The position numbers and the translations under genes were made by a program. Shown here piece by piece: positions 16,346 to 23,055 of a stretch of 25,952 nt of DNA. The stretch's first letter is position 1; each line of letters begins with the position of its first letter. The DNA comes from Thermodesulfobacteriaceae bacterium (GTDB lineage Bacteria; Desulfobacterota; Thermodesulfobacteria; Thermodesulfobacteriales; Thermodesulfobacteriaceae): contig WGAR01000187.1 in assembly GCA_015494725.1 (NCBI GenBank), positions 1 through 25,952 on the forward strand, given 5' to 3'. Below the pieces are notes generated by a model that searched no databases, had not been told where the DNA came from, and saw nothing but the letters and a program-made list of their open reading frames with translations.

Positions 16346-16978
16346 ATGGGTATCGACCATCGCAAAATCAATCGGCTCCTTCAGAAATTACGAAGTCATC
16401 CTTATTGTGTGTATGCTATCGAAACCCCGCATACCGGATATCTGCGTTCCTTTCGGGTGAAGGAGGGGAGTGAGGTCCAGCCCGGGGAGATCCTCTTCCT
16501 GCTGGAAAGGGAGCGCAACCTCAAGCCGGTAAAATCCCGGGTATCCGGCCGGGTGCAGCGGTTGCGCCAGGATCTTCTGGATCGTTTTGTGGAGGCCGGG
16601 GAACCGATCCTGGAGATCTGGCACCCCCTGAGCCAGGAAGAGGTCATCTCCGAGATCCTGCAGGAGGCCCTTCAGGTGCTCCGGGCTCCGGAAACGGCCC
16701 GTTACCTTCCCTCTCCGGAGATAGAGGCCCGTTTACGCAAGGACGGTCCGGGTAAGGCCCTGGTTCATCCCGGGGAGGATCTCCTGATCATGACCTTCAT
16801 GAAACGGGAAACCCCTATCCGACACGAGGGCCCCCCGGCGGTCATCTACCGGATCTTTTTCGATCCGCAGGAGGTGGTCCCCGCCGGAAATCCCCTCCTG
16901 GGGCTGTGTTCCCCGGAGGAGGTTCCCTACATTGACCGGGTGCTGGCCCGGATCCGGGAGGAATGGCCGGAGCAATAG
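16346..16978 (+). CDS. Biotin-carrier-like protein with two biotinyl/lipoyl hammerhead segments
   Basis: The 210-residue product is likely the biotin carrier of the adjacent carboxylase. A first hammerhead-like half (about 28-92) reads GYLRSFRVKEGSEVQPGEIL, then SRVSGRVQRL and VEAGEPILEI, which is typical of the fold. The position where AMKM would supply the biotinylated lysine is occupied by ERERNLKP, without a lysine in register. A second half (about 138-190) reads HPGEDLLIMTFMKRETPI, then VVPAGNPLLGL; its Met152-Lys153 falls where the modified lysine of EAMKM proteins lies. I infer Lys153 is the biotin site and the first domain is structural or degenerate. A helical stretch (95-130) separates them. 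It starts 6 bp after the transferase and overlaps the ligase gene by 16 bp. A lipoyl or non-modified role cannot be excluded. Confidence 0.7.
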   Translation: MGIDHRKINRLLQKLRSHPYCVYAIETPHTGYLRSFRVKEGSEVQPGEILFLLERERNLKPVKSRVSGRVQRLRQDLLDRFVEAGEPILEIWHPLSQEEVISEILQEALQVLRAPETARYLPSPEIEARLRKDGPGKALVHPGEDLLIMTFMKRETPIRHEGPPAVIYRIFFDPQEVVPAGNPLLGLCSPEEVPYIDRVLARIREEWPEQ

Positions 16979-17748
16979 ATCCCCGCAGGCGGGCGGAAGA
17001 ACTGGGGCGTGAGATCAGGGTCTTCCGCAGCGTGGAACGTCTGATGCCGCTGGCCTATGAACTGGCCTGTCGCGAACCTCGCACCGCCCACGGGAGGCTT
17101 TTCCGCGCGGAAAGGCTCTCCGCGGCCCGCGGGCGACACGGACGCCTCTGGGTGGCGGAAACCGGGGGGCTCTGGCTGGCCCTGACCCTCTACGACGATC
17201 TGCTTCCCGCCACCCGGGGGCTTTTCTCCCTGGTTTTCGGGATCGCCCTGGGAGCCCTGGCCGCCAAACTGGACCTTCCGGCCCGGGTCCGCTGGATCAA
17301 CGATCTCCACCATCAGGGGCGCAAGATAGCCGGGGTCCTGATTCAAAAAAGAGGAGAATGGCTGGTGGTGGGAATAGGCATCAACGTAAACAACCCTCCT
17401 CCGTCGGCCTTCCCGGCGGAAAGTCTCTCCCGTCTAAACGGAGGCCCCCTGTCCCTGGACGAAGTCCTGGAAAGGTTCCTGGATCATCTGCGACACTATT
17501 ACGGTTGGTTACGGGAGATCGAAAGCCGACTCCACCCCTGCGATTCTCCGGAGGAAAACCTTTTGATTCGGGAATTTCGGCGCTTTTCGGACACCCCGGG
17601 ACGCTGTGTGGCCTGGGCTCCGGATCTGGATCACACCCCCGAGCCTTTTATCGGACTTGCGGAAAGGATCCTCCCGGACGGAAGCCTTCTCCTCCGGGGA
17701 GCCGAAACCCGCGTGGTCTCCTCCGGCGAGATCATTTATCTCTTCTGA
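16963..17748 (+). CDS. Biotin--protein ligase (BirA-type catalytic domain, no DNA-binding domain)
   Basis: The enzyme would make biotinyl-AMP and attach biotin to the carrier encoded just upstream. The 261-residue product shows the ligase-fold signatures: AARGRHGRLW (54-63), corresponding to GRGRRGRxW with the first Gly replaced by Ala; VRWINDLHHQGRKIAGVLIQ (109-128), with the catalytic lysine equivalent Lys121 and WPND changed to WIND; and VVGIGINVNNPP (135-146). A C-terminal beta-barrel-like domain (about 190-261) ends the protein. There is no N-terminal winged helix, so it is a monofunctional ligase rather than a BirA repressor. The ATG at 16963 lies inside the carrier gene (16-bp overlap), with GGAGGA almost touching it, so the exact start is less certain. 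It ends 4 bp from a convergent gene. Confidence 0.85.
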   Translation: MAGAIDPRRRAEELGREIRVFRSVERLMPLAYELACREPRTAHGRLFRAERLSAARGRHGRLWVAETGGLWLALTLYDDLLPATRGLFSLVFGIALGALAAKLDLPARVRWINDLHHQGRKIAGVLIQKRGEWLVVGIGINVNNPPPSAFPAESLSRLNGGPLSLDEVLERFLDHLRHYYGWLREIESRLHPCDSPEENLLIREFRRFSDTPGRCVAWAPDLDHTPEPFIGLAERILPDGSLLLRGAETRVVSSGEIIYLF

Positions 17749-17752
17749 GAAG

Positions 17753-18232
17753 CTATCCCTCCCCTTCCAGGATGAGGAAGAGTTTACTCACCGCCTCCTC
17801 GGGCGAATCCTCATAGACCACTCCCTCGATCCCGGGCCAGGTGCGCAGCCCCACCACCGGCTTCCACATCTTCAGGGCCAGGGCGATCTCGGAGAGGGTG
17901 CCGTAGCCCCCGGAGACCGCGATCAGGCCCTGTACGGAACGCACCAGGATAACGTTTCGGGCATGCCCCATATCCGTGACCACCGGTATCCGGATATAGG
18001 GGTTGGCCTCCTCGGCCTTGCGCCCCGGAAGGATACCCACGGTAAGTCCACCGGCTTCCAGAGCCCCTCGGGCCGCGGCCTCCATCACTCCGCCCAGCCC
18101 GCCGGTATATACGATGGCTCCCCGTTCGGCCAGAAGCCGGCCTACCCGATAGGCCAGTTCATAAACCGCGCTTCCGGCGATCCCGGTTCCGATCACCCCG
18201 ATACGGTAAACTCTATTATTCGGAAAATCCAT
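17753..18232 (-). CDS. LOG-like nucleotide-binding protein, TIGR00725 family
   Basis: The 159-residue product belongs to the Rossmann-like group that includes lysine-decarboxylase-like/LOG phosphoribohydrolases. It has IGVIGTG near the N-terminus (11-17), TGGLGGVMEAAARGALEAGG (43-62), GHARNVILV (89-97), and SGGYGTLSEIALAL (107-120), the PGGxGTxxE-type motif with Ser in place of Pro. Proteins of this short type are widespread and of unproven function; nucleoside-monophosphate binding or hydrolysis is the usual suggestion. Its ATG at 18232 is preceded by GGGAGA and overlaps the pcm 3' end by 17 bp, so it is the last gene of the lipoprotein-pcm unit. Its stop lies 4 bp from the convergent biotin ligase. 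Confidence 0.88.
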   Translation of the reverse strand: MDFPNNRVYRIGVIGTGIAGSAVYELAYRVGRLLAERGAIVYTGGLGGVMEAAARGALEAGGLTVGILPGRKAEEANPYIRIPVVTDMGHARNVILVRSVQGLIAVSGGYGTLSEIALALKMWKPVVGLRTWPGIEGVVYEDSPEEAVSKLFLILEGEG

Positions 18233-18881
18233 ACTCTCCCACCAGTTTTACGAATCTCACCGGCTCCAGGACCTGCCGGTGAAAGGTCCCGCCCTTTTTC
18301 ACCACCTTTACCAGATACTGCGAATATTCGTCTCCCACCGGCATGACCAGTCGCCCTCCCTCGGCCAGCTGCTCCAGCAGGGGCTCCGGCACCCTAGGAC
18401 CGGCGGCGGTAACGATGATGGCCTCGAAGGGGGCAGCCTCCGGCCAGCCCTTGGTTCCATCCCCCACCCGGAGAAAGATATTCCGATATCCCAGGGCCTC
18501 AAGAACCCGGCGGGCCCGCTCGAGAAGCCGGGGATGCCTTTCGATGGAATAAACCCATCGGGCCAGTTCCGCGAGAATCGCCGTCTGGTATCCGGACCCG
18601 GTCCCCACCTCGAGCACCTTCTCTTCTCCCCTGAGTTCCAGGGCCTCGGTCATCAGGGCCACGATATAGGGCTGGGAGATGGTCTGCCCCTCCCCGATGG
18701 GCAGGGGATAGTCGGCGTAAGCCTGATCCCAGAGAGCCTCTTCCACAAAGAGATGCCGCGGCACCTTGCGCATGGCCTCAAGCACCCGCTGGTCGGTAAT
18801 CCCCCGGGCGGCGATCTGCTGGGCCACCATGCGTTCCCGGGCCCGCCGATAGATATCCTTGTCCGGAAGATAGGGGTTCAT
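18216..18881 (-). CDS. pcm: Protein-L-isoaspartate O-methyltransferase Pcm
   Basis: Pcm methylates isoaspartyl residues with S-adenosylmethionine to start their repair in aged proteins. The frame is open further upstream, but the ATG at 18881 overlaps the lipoprotein stop (ATGA) and gives 221 residues, close to the family norm. Visible motifs: VPRHLFV (40-46), YPLPIGEGQTISQPYIVALM (58-77), the SAM-binding VLEVGTGSGYQTAILAE (89-105), VYSIERHP (110-117) with the acidic SAM ligand, VGDGTKGWPE, and the C-terminal LRLxPVGxx-like GGRLVMPVG. Residues read upstream of this Met overlap the lipoprotein gene and look like shadow sequence. It overlaps the LOG-like gene downstream. Confidence 0.95.
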   Translation of the reverse strand: MNPYLPDKDIYRRARERMVAQQIAARGITDQRVLEAMRKVPRHLFVEEALWDQAYADYPLPIGEGQTISQPYIVALMTEALELRGEEKVLEVGTGSGYQTAILAELARWVYSIERHPRLLERARRVLEALGYRNIFLRVGDGTKGWPEAAPFEAIIVTAAGPRVPEPLLEQLAEGGRLVMPVGDEYSQYLVKVVKKGGTFHRQVLEPVRFVKLVGEYGFSE

Positions 18882-19213
18882 GAGGAAGGCCTGGTTACAT
18901 AATAGATGCAGTCCACCACCCGGTCTCCGGAAAAGGTGATCCGCAAAACCTCCACCTCTTTCCGCCCCCACTTCTCCCCCAGCCCGGGGATACGGGCCAG
19001 GGCATCCTCCTGTAAATGATAATAGATCCATATTTCCCGTCCGTCCGGAAGCCTTTCCATCCGGGCGGGAGGGCCCAGATACCTCTCCACCTCCTGCCGG
19101 GTGGAAAGGCCCTTGTGGACCATACAGGCCTTGGAAGCCAGATTAACCCCCGGCCCGGAGGTACAGGCCGCAAGACCCAGCAATAGGATCCATATCCCCA
19201 GATAACGTCTCAT
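18878..19213 (-). CDS. Small outer-membrane-type lipoprotein with a BamE/SmpA-like domain
   Basis: The 111-residue product has a short lipoprotein signal ending in LAAC, with Cys17 as the lipidation site. The mature part shows LSTRQEVERYLGPPARMERL (36-55), DGREIWIYYH, then VLRITFSGDRVVDCIYY, which is the helix-helix-beta pattern of SmpA/OmlA/BamE domains (a G/STxxEVxxxLGxP motif followed by W-Y and a strand). Residue +2 after Cys is Thr, so outer-membrane sorting is expected under the usual rule. Two further cysteines (30 and 102) could form a disulfide. It is the first gene of a unit with pcm and the LOG-like gene. bamD lies 0.4 kb away on the same strand, in a separate unit. BamE assignment is by pattern only. 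Confidence 0.65.
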   Translation of the reverse strand: MRRYLGIWILLLGLAACTSGPGVNLASKACMVHKGLSTRQEVERYLGPPARMERLPDGREIWIYYHLQEDALARIPGLGEKWGRKEVEVLRITFSGDRVVDCIYYVTRPSS

Positions 19214-19237
19214 TTTTCCCTGCCTGTCGATTTATAG

Positions 19238-19264
19238 TATAATTCCCTCAAAAAGGAAGGAGGT
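19238..19264 (+). promoter_or_regulatory. -10 element and ribosome binding site for the zinc-ribbon gene, in a 54-bp divergent gap
   Basis: TATAAT lies at 19238-19243 and AAGGAGGT at 19257-19264, four bases before the ATG at 19268. No good -35 is visible 16-18 bp upstream. The opposite strand of the same gap is AT-rich (TATACTATAAA) and should hold the promoter of the lipoprotein-pcm unit, but I cannot define it. Confidence 0.5.
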
Positions 19265-19267
19265 TTT

Positions 19268-19606
19268 ATGCGGTGCCCTAAATGTAAACTCATCACCTAC
19301 GAAGGCAACACCCGCTGTCCGCGTTGCGGGGAAGACCTCAGCGCCCTGGTGGAGGCCCTGGGCCCCTTCTACAAGTTTAGTACGAATGAAATCTTCCTCA
19401 AAGACACCCTGATCAAACCACCCCCCTTCATCGGGGCTCCAGAAACTCCTCAGCCCTCGGAGATGCCCCTGCCCCCCCTGCACGAGGAGCCCACGGAACC
19501 CGAGACCCTGTCCCTTCAACAGGAAGAGGTAAGCCCGCCTCCACCGGAAAGGAGGGAGGGAGTGCTCAAAGAACTGGAGGAAGCCCTGGAAGAAGATCAA
19601 GGATAA
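19268..19606 (+). CDS. Small zinc-ribbon protein with proline/glutamate-rich tail
   Basis: The 112-residue product opens with a zinc ribbon, Cys3-x2-Cys6 and Cys17-x2-Cys20 (CPKC and CPRC). A middle stretch (SALVEALGPFYKFSTNEIFL, 25-44) is followed by a low-complexity acidic, proline-rich tail (about 50-112) ending in a short Glu-rich helix. It has no signal peptide. A strong Shine-Dalgarno sequence and a TATAAT support real expression. It is a single-gene unit whose last 10 bp overlap the convergent bamD. I do not recognise a specific family; a metal-binding adaptor or regulator is possible. Confidence 0.75.
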   Translation: MRCPKCKLITYEGNTRCPRCGEDLSALVEALGPFYKFSTNEIFLKDTLIKPPPFIGAPETPQPSEMPLPPLHEEPTEPETLSLQQEEVSPPPPERREGVLKELEEALEEDQG

Positions 19607-20346
19607 GGGTTCCCCCAGTAGTCCTTGAGTTTCCCCTCGGCCAGGGCCCGGGTCTCCTCCAGGGCCTTCTGGTAATATTCCCGGGCCAGAGCCCGCACCC
19701 GGGAGGCGGTGCGGGTATCCGGAAAATTATCCAGCAGATACAGCAGCCGGTAATAAGCAGCCCGATAACGCCCGGTACGGAAGTAAAAACGAGCCACATA
19801 CCATTCGTGTTCGGCCAGACGTTCCCGGGCCCGGGCAATACGTCGCTTGGCTTCATAGACATAGGGAGAATCGGGATAGTTGTCGATGAGCCGCCGGTAA
19901 GCCTCGATGGCCTTGCGGGTGTAAGTCTGATCCCGATCCGGTGAAAGCATCATCCGGTAATAACAGGTCCCGATCTGGAAGATTACGTAGGGCACCGCCT
20001 CGTTGGTGGGATGCAATTTCTCGAATTCCTGGTAAAGGACCACCGCCTCCAGATACCGACCGGAAAAGAACTTACAATCCGCCAGTTTCAACTCCGCCCA
20101 CAGGGCGTAGGGACTGTCCGGGTAACGATCCCTTATCTCCTGGAAATCCTTTTCCGCCAGCTCATAATAGCCCTTTTCAAAGTGCCGGCGTGCCCTTTCC
20201 ACCAGCTGCTGGAGCCTGGCTTCCGGGGGTTTGGGTTTGTGGGTGAACCAGGAAAGGAGCCCCCCTTTCTGGCCCTGGTGGGTCCCACAGGAAGACAGCC
20301 CCAAGAGAAGGATCAGGGAGATGACTATCGGGGAAAGACGCTTCAT
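19597..20346 (-). CDS. bamD: Outer-membrane assembly lipoprotein BamD
   Basis: BamD is the essential TPR lipoprotein of the beta-barrel assembly machine at the inner face of the outer membrane. The 249-residue product has a signal peptide ending LSSC (Cys20 lipidated) and then TPR-like repeats typical of BamD: YYELAEKDFQEIRDRYPDSP, KFFSGRYLEAVVLYQEFEKL, HPTNEAVPYVIFQIGTCYYR, AIEAYRRLIDNYPDSPYVYE, and EHEWYVARFYFRTGRYRAA. The AEH-WYVARFYxRxGxYxAA stretch is diagnostic. The ATG at 20346 overlaps the trxB stop (ATGA), so it is co-transcribed with trxA-trxB. Its stop overlaps the convergent zinc-ribbon gene by 10 bp. Confidence 0.95.
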   Translation of the reverse strand: MKRLSPIVISLILLLGLSSCGTHQGQKGGLLSWFTHKPKPPEARLQQLVERARRHFEKGYYELAEKDFQEIRDRYPDSPYALWAELKLADCKFFSGRYLEAVVLYQEFEKLHPTNEAVPYVIFQIGTCYYRMMLSPDRDQTYTRKAIEAYRRLIDNYPDSPYVYEAKRRIARARERLAEHEWYVARFYFRTGRYRAAYYRLLYLLDNFPDTRTASRVRALAREYYQKALEETRALAEGKLKDYWGNPYP

Positions 20347-21272
20347 GTCCTTCTTTCCAGCAGATAGAGTTCGGCCATGTAGGCGGCGGTGGCTCCGTCT
20401 CCCACCGCGGTGACGATTTGCCGACAGCTTTTGGCCCGTACATCCCCGGCGGCAAAGACTCCGGGAAGAGAGGTGCGCATCTCGGCATCGGTGATGATGA
20501 ACCCTCCTTCATCCAGGGCCAGTACCCCTTCCAGCCATTCGGTATGCGGACGGATCCCGATAAAGATAAAGACCCCACCCACCTCGAGCACCCGTTCCTC
20601 GCCGGTCTTGACGTTTTTTATCCGTACCCCCTGGACTTTGTCTTCTCCCAGGATCTCGGTCACCACGGAATTCCATACGAATTCGATCTTGGGATCCGCA
20701 AAGGCCCGTTCCTGAAGGATACGGGTGGCCCGAAGCTGATCCCGCCGGTGGATGAGATAGACCTTGCGCGCAAACCGGGTCAGGAAGACGCTCTCCTGAA
20801 CGGCGGTGTTACCTCCTCCCACCACCGCTACTACCTCGTCCCGAAAGAAAGGCCCGTCGCAGGTGGCGCAGTAGGAAACCCCTTTTCCGGTGAGTTCTCT
20901 TTCCCCGGGGACTCCGAGCCTTTTGGGCCCGGCCCCGGTGGCCACAATCACGGTGGGAGAGACCAGGGTCTCGCCGCTGCCCAGATGTACCAGATAAAGG
21001 TCGCCGTCCTGGGTAAGGCCGGTGGCCTCGTCCAGCAGGGGCTCGAGCCCCAGGTTCCGGGCCTGGGCCAGGAATCTTTCCATGAGTTCGGCCCCGGAGA
21101 TACCCTCCGGGAAACCGGGATAGTTCTCCACCCGATCGGTATTCAGGATCTGGCCTCCGGGAGAAAACTTCTCCACCAGAAGGGTGCGCAGCCGGGCCCG
21201 CGCGGCATAAATATAAGCGGTTAGCCCGGCCGGCCCTCCTCCCACAATAACCAGATCCAGACCCCGTTTCAT
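20343..21272 (-). CDS. trxB: Thioredoxin reductase TrxB
   Basis: TrxB passes electrons from NADPH through FAD and a redox-active disulfide to thioredoxin in the cytoplasm. The 309-residue product has an N-terminal FAD site (VIVGGGPAGLTAYIYAARA, 8-26), FSPGGQI, the CATC centre (Cys135, Cys138) in VSYCATCDGPFF, the pyridine-nucleotide site VVGGGNTAVQE (150-160), HRRDQLRA consistent with NADPH preference, and a C-terminal VFAAGDVRAKSCRQIVTAVG. Its start overlaps the trxA stop by one base (TGATG), indicating coupled translation, and its stop overlaps bamD by 4 bp. Confidence 0.96.
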   Translation of the reverse strand: MKRGLDLVIVGGGPAGLTAYIYAARARLRTLLVEKFSPGGQILNTDRVENYPGFPEGISGAELMERFLAQARNLGLEPLLDEATGLTQDGDLYLVHLGSGETLVSPTVIVATGAGPKRLGVPGERELTGKGVSYCATCDGPFFRDEVVAVVGGGNTAVQESVFLTRFARKVYLIHRRDQLRATRILQERAFADPKIEFVWNSVVTEILGEDKVQGVRIKNVKTGEERVLEVGGVFIFIGIRPHTEWLEGVLALDEGGFIITDAEMRTSLPGVFAAGDVRAKSCRQIVTAVGDGATAAYMAELYLLERRT

Positions 21273-21598
21273 CAGGCCGCCAGGACCTTGGAGATTACGG
21301 CCTCAATGGTGCTCTTGGCCACGGCTCCGGTGATACTTTCCACCGGCTGGCCGTTCTTGAAGAAGATCAGGGTGGGAATGGCCCGGATTCCGTATCTGCC
21401 AGGGGTTACCGGGTTTTCGTCCACATTGAGTTTGCACACCTTGAGCTTACCCTGGTATTCTTCGGCCAGCTCCTCGATCACCGGAGCAATAGCCCGGCAG
21501 GGCCCGCACCAGGCCGCCCAGAAATCCACCAAAACCGGAATCTCGGACTTGAGCACCTCCTGCTCGAAGTTCTGATCGGTCACCTGACAGACCGCCAT
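21272..21598 (-). CDS. trxA: Thioredoxin TrxA
   Basis: This is a classical thioredoxin of 108 residues with the WCGPC active site (Cys31, Cys34), FWAAWCGPCRAIAPVIEELA, a structural Asp24-type residue in VLVDFW, the cis-proline loop AIPTLIFFKNG, and a C-terminal helix. AAGGAGG lies seven bases before the ATG at 21598. It leads the trxA-trxB-bamD unit and supplies reducing power for ribonucleotide reductase, methionine sulfoxide reductase or sulfur enzymes. Confidence 0.97.
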   Translation of the reverse strand: MAVCQVTDQNFEQEVLKSEIPVLVDFWAAWCGPCRAIAPVIEELAEEYQGKLKVCKLNVDENPVTPGRYGIRAIPTLIFFKNGQPVESITGAVAKSTIEAVISKVLAA

Positions 21599-21632
21599 GA
21601 CAACCCCTCCTTCTTGTTCTGAATTTCCTTAA

Positions 21633-21661
21633 AACATACTAGGCTCCCCGAAGCAAGACAA
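21633..21661 (-). promoter_or_regulatory. Candidate promoter for trxA-trxB-bamD
   Basis: On the minus strand TTGTCT (21661-21656) and TATGTT (21638-21633) are separated by 17 bp, each with four consensus matches. They lie in the 65-bp gap between the radA stop and trxA. The gap holds no terminator hairpin that I can see, so read-through from radA is also possible. Confidence 0.4.
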
Positions 21662-21663
21662 GA

Positions 21664-22968
21664 CTAGAAAAGGCGAAGGATCTCCTGGAGGGTAGAGATC
21701 CTGATGGTCTGGAGATCGGCTTCCGCAGCCCCGTCCCCCGCGGGGACCACGGCCTGCCGGAAACCGAGACGGGCGGCCTCCCGGAGTCGGGGACCCAGCC
21801 CCATCACCCGGCGCACCTCCCCGGACAACCCCACTTCCCCGCAAAAGACCACCCCCTGGGGAAGTCCTTTGTCCAGGCGACTGGCCAGGAGAGCCGCACA
21901 CACCGCCAGATCCGCCGCGGGTTCTTTAATGCGAAGGCCCCCGGCCACATTAAGGAAAACATCCCGATCGTAAAAGGACAATCCCAGGTGTTTCTCCAGG
22001 ATGGCCAGGAGCATGGAGAGCCGCCAGGGATCAAACCCCACCACCGTGCGCCTGGGGGCAGCCAGATAGCTCTTCACCACCAGGGCCTGGATCTCCACCA
22101 GAAGAGGACGGGTTCCCTCCAGGGCCGGGAAAACCGCCCCCCCTCCCCCGGAAAGGAAGAAAGAGGAGGGATTTTCCACCGGGCACAGCCCCTCCCCTCG
22201 CATCTCAAAGACCCCGATCTCATCCACCGGCCCGAAACGATTCTTGACCGCCCGCAGGAGGCGATAGGGACCGGAGCGTTCCCCCTCAAAGTAAAGCACC
22301 ACATCGACCAGGTGTTCCAGTACCCGGGGTCCGGCCAGCGCCCCCTCCTTGGTTACGTGCCCCACGATGAAGACCGCGGTATCCCTTTCCTTGGCCCAGC
22401 GCAGGAGTCGGGCCGCGGCTTCCCGCACCTGGGAAACCGAACCCGGAGCCGAGGATAGCTCCGGGAGATAAACGGTCTGGATGGAATCCACGATCAGGAC
22501 CCGGGGCGGTTCCTCCCCCAGGGTTTCCAGCACCGCGGAGAGATCGTTCTCCACCACCAGCTCCAGTTCCCCGGGCACGGAGAGCCTTTCGGCTCGCAGA
22601 CGCACCTGGGCCGCGGATTCCTCGGCGGAGAGATAGACCACCCGCCAGCCCCGGCGCACATACTCCCGGGCCACCTGAAGGAGAAGGGTGGATTTTCCTA
22701 TCCCGGGGTCCCCGCCGATCAGGACCAGGGAGGCCGGAACCAGCCCCCCACCCAACACCCGATCCAGTTCGGAGATTCCCAAGGGATACCGCTGAACCCG
22801 GGTGCTGGCCACTTCCGCCAACTTAAGGATTTGAGCCCGGCGAGAGGACTTCCTGCGGACCTTATCCGGGGCCGGCTCCTCTATCAGGGTATCCCAGGCC
22901 CCGCATCCCGGACACCGCCCCAGCCACTTCACGGAACGATAACCGCATTCACGACAATAAAAAGCCAT
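21664..22968 (-). CDS. radA: DNA repair protein RadA (Sms)
   Basis: RadA is a RecA-like helicase/branch-migration factor for recombination intermediates. From the ATG at 22968 the product is 434 residues: an N-terminal C4 zinc motif (Cys5, 8, 19, 22: YCRECG and CPGCG), a RecA-type ATPase with Walker A GGDPGIGKST (85-94), SAEES, Walker B VLIVDSIQT, the RadA-specific KNRFG motif, and a C-terminal Lon-protease-like domain with VNVAGG-like VFLNVAGGLRI and GLSGEVRRV. A longer frame from a TTG at 23001 would add 11 residues, which homologues lack; the shorter start is preferred. No Shine-Dalgarno sequence precedes it, and a -10-like hexamer is six bases upstream. Confidence 0.95.
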   Translation of the reverse strand: MAFYCRECGYRSVKWLGRCPGCGAWDTLIEEPAPDKVRRKSSRRAQILKLAEVASTRVQRYPLGISELDRVLGGGLVPASLVLIGGDPGIGKSTLLLQVAREYVRRGWRVVYLSAEESAAQVRLRAERLSVPGELELVVENDLSAVLETLGEEPPRVLIVDSIQTVYLPELSSAPGSVSQVREAAARLLRWAKERDTAVFIVGHVTKEGALAGPRVLEHLVDVVLYFEGERSGPYRLLRAVKNRFGPVDEIGVFEMRGEGLCPVENPSSFFLSGGGGAVFPALEGTRPLLVEIQALVVKSYLAAPRRTVVGFDPWRLSMLLAILEKHLGLSFYDRDVFLNVAGGLRIKEPAADLAVCAALLASRLDKGLPQGVVFCGEVGLSGEVRRVMGLGPRLREAARLGFRQAVVPAGDGAAEADLQTIRISTLQEILRLF

Positions 22969-22974
22969 GTTCTT

Positions 22975-23001
22975 ATCATATTTACTGGGTCCCGCAAACA
23001 A
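22975..23001 (-). promoter_or_regulatory. Candidate promoter for radA, implying a leaderless transcript
   Basis: The minus strand has TATGAT at 22980-22975, one mismatch from the -10 consensus, six bases before the radA ATG. A weak TTGTTT (23001-22996) lies 15 bp upstream and falls inside the T-run of the preceding terminator. Transcription would start at or next to the ATG. Confidence 0.45.
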
Positions 23002-23033
23002 AATAAAGGGGGAGGTTTGAACCTCCCCCTTTA
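22994..23033 (-). terminator. Rho-independent terminator of the oxidoreductase operon
   Basis: A perfect 14-bp inverted repeat (23004-23017 with 23020-23033, two-base centre) forms a GC-rich hairpin. On the minus strand it is followed by TTTATTTTGTTT, so it terminates transcription coming from the ferredoxin gene, whose stop is 23 bp upstream. The plus side has no T-run and no gene needing termination. Confidence 0.9.
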
Positions 23034-23055
23034 AGTCCGAATCGCGACCTCTCCC

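Noticed and set aside
18882..19031. Longer Pcm start within the lipoprotein gene
   Set aside because: The extra residues are antigenic-looking Gly-rich shadow sequence from the lipoprotein frame, and the ATG overlapping the lipoprotein stop gives the normal Pcm length.
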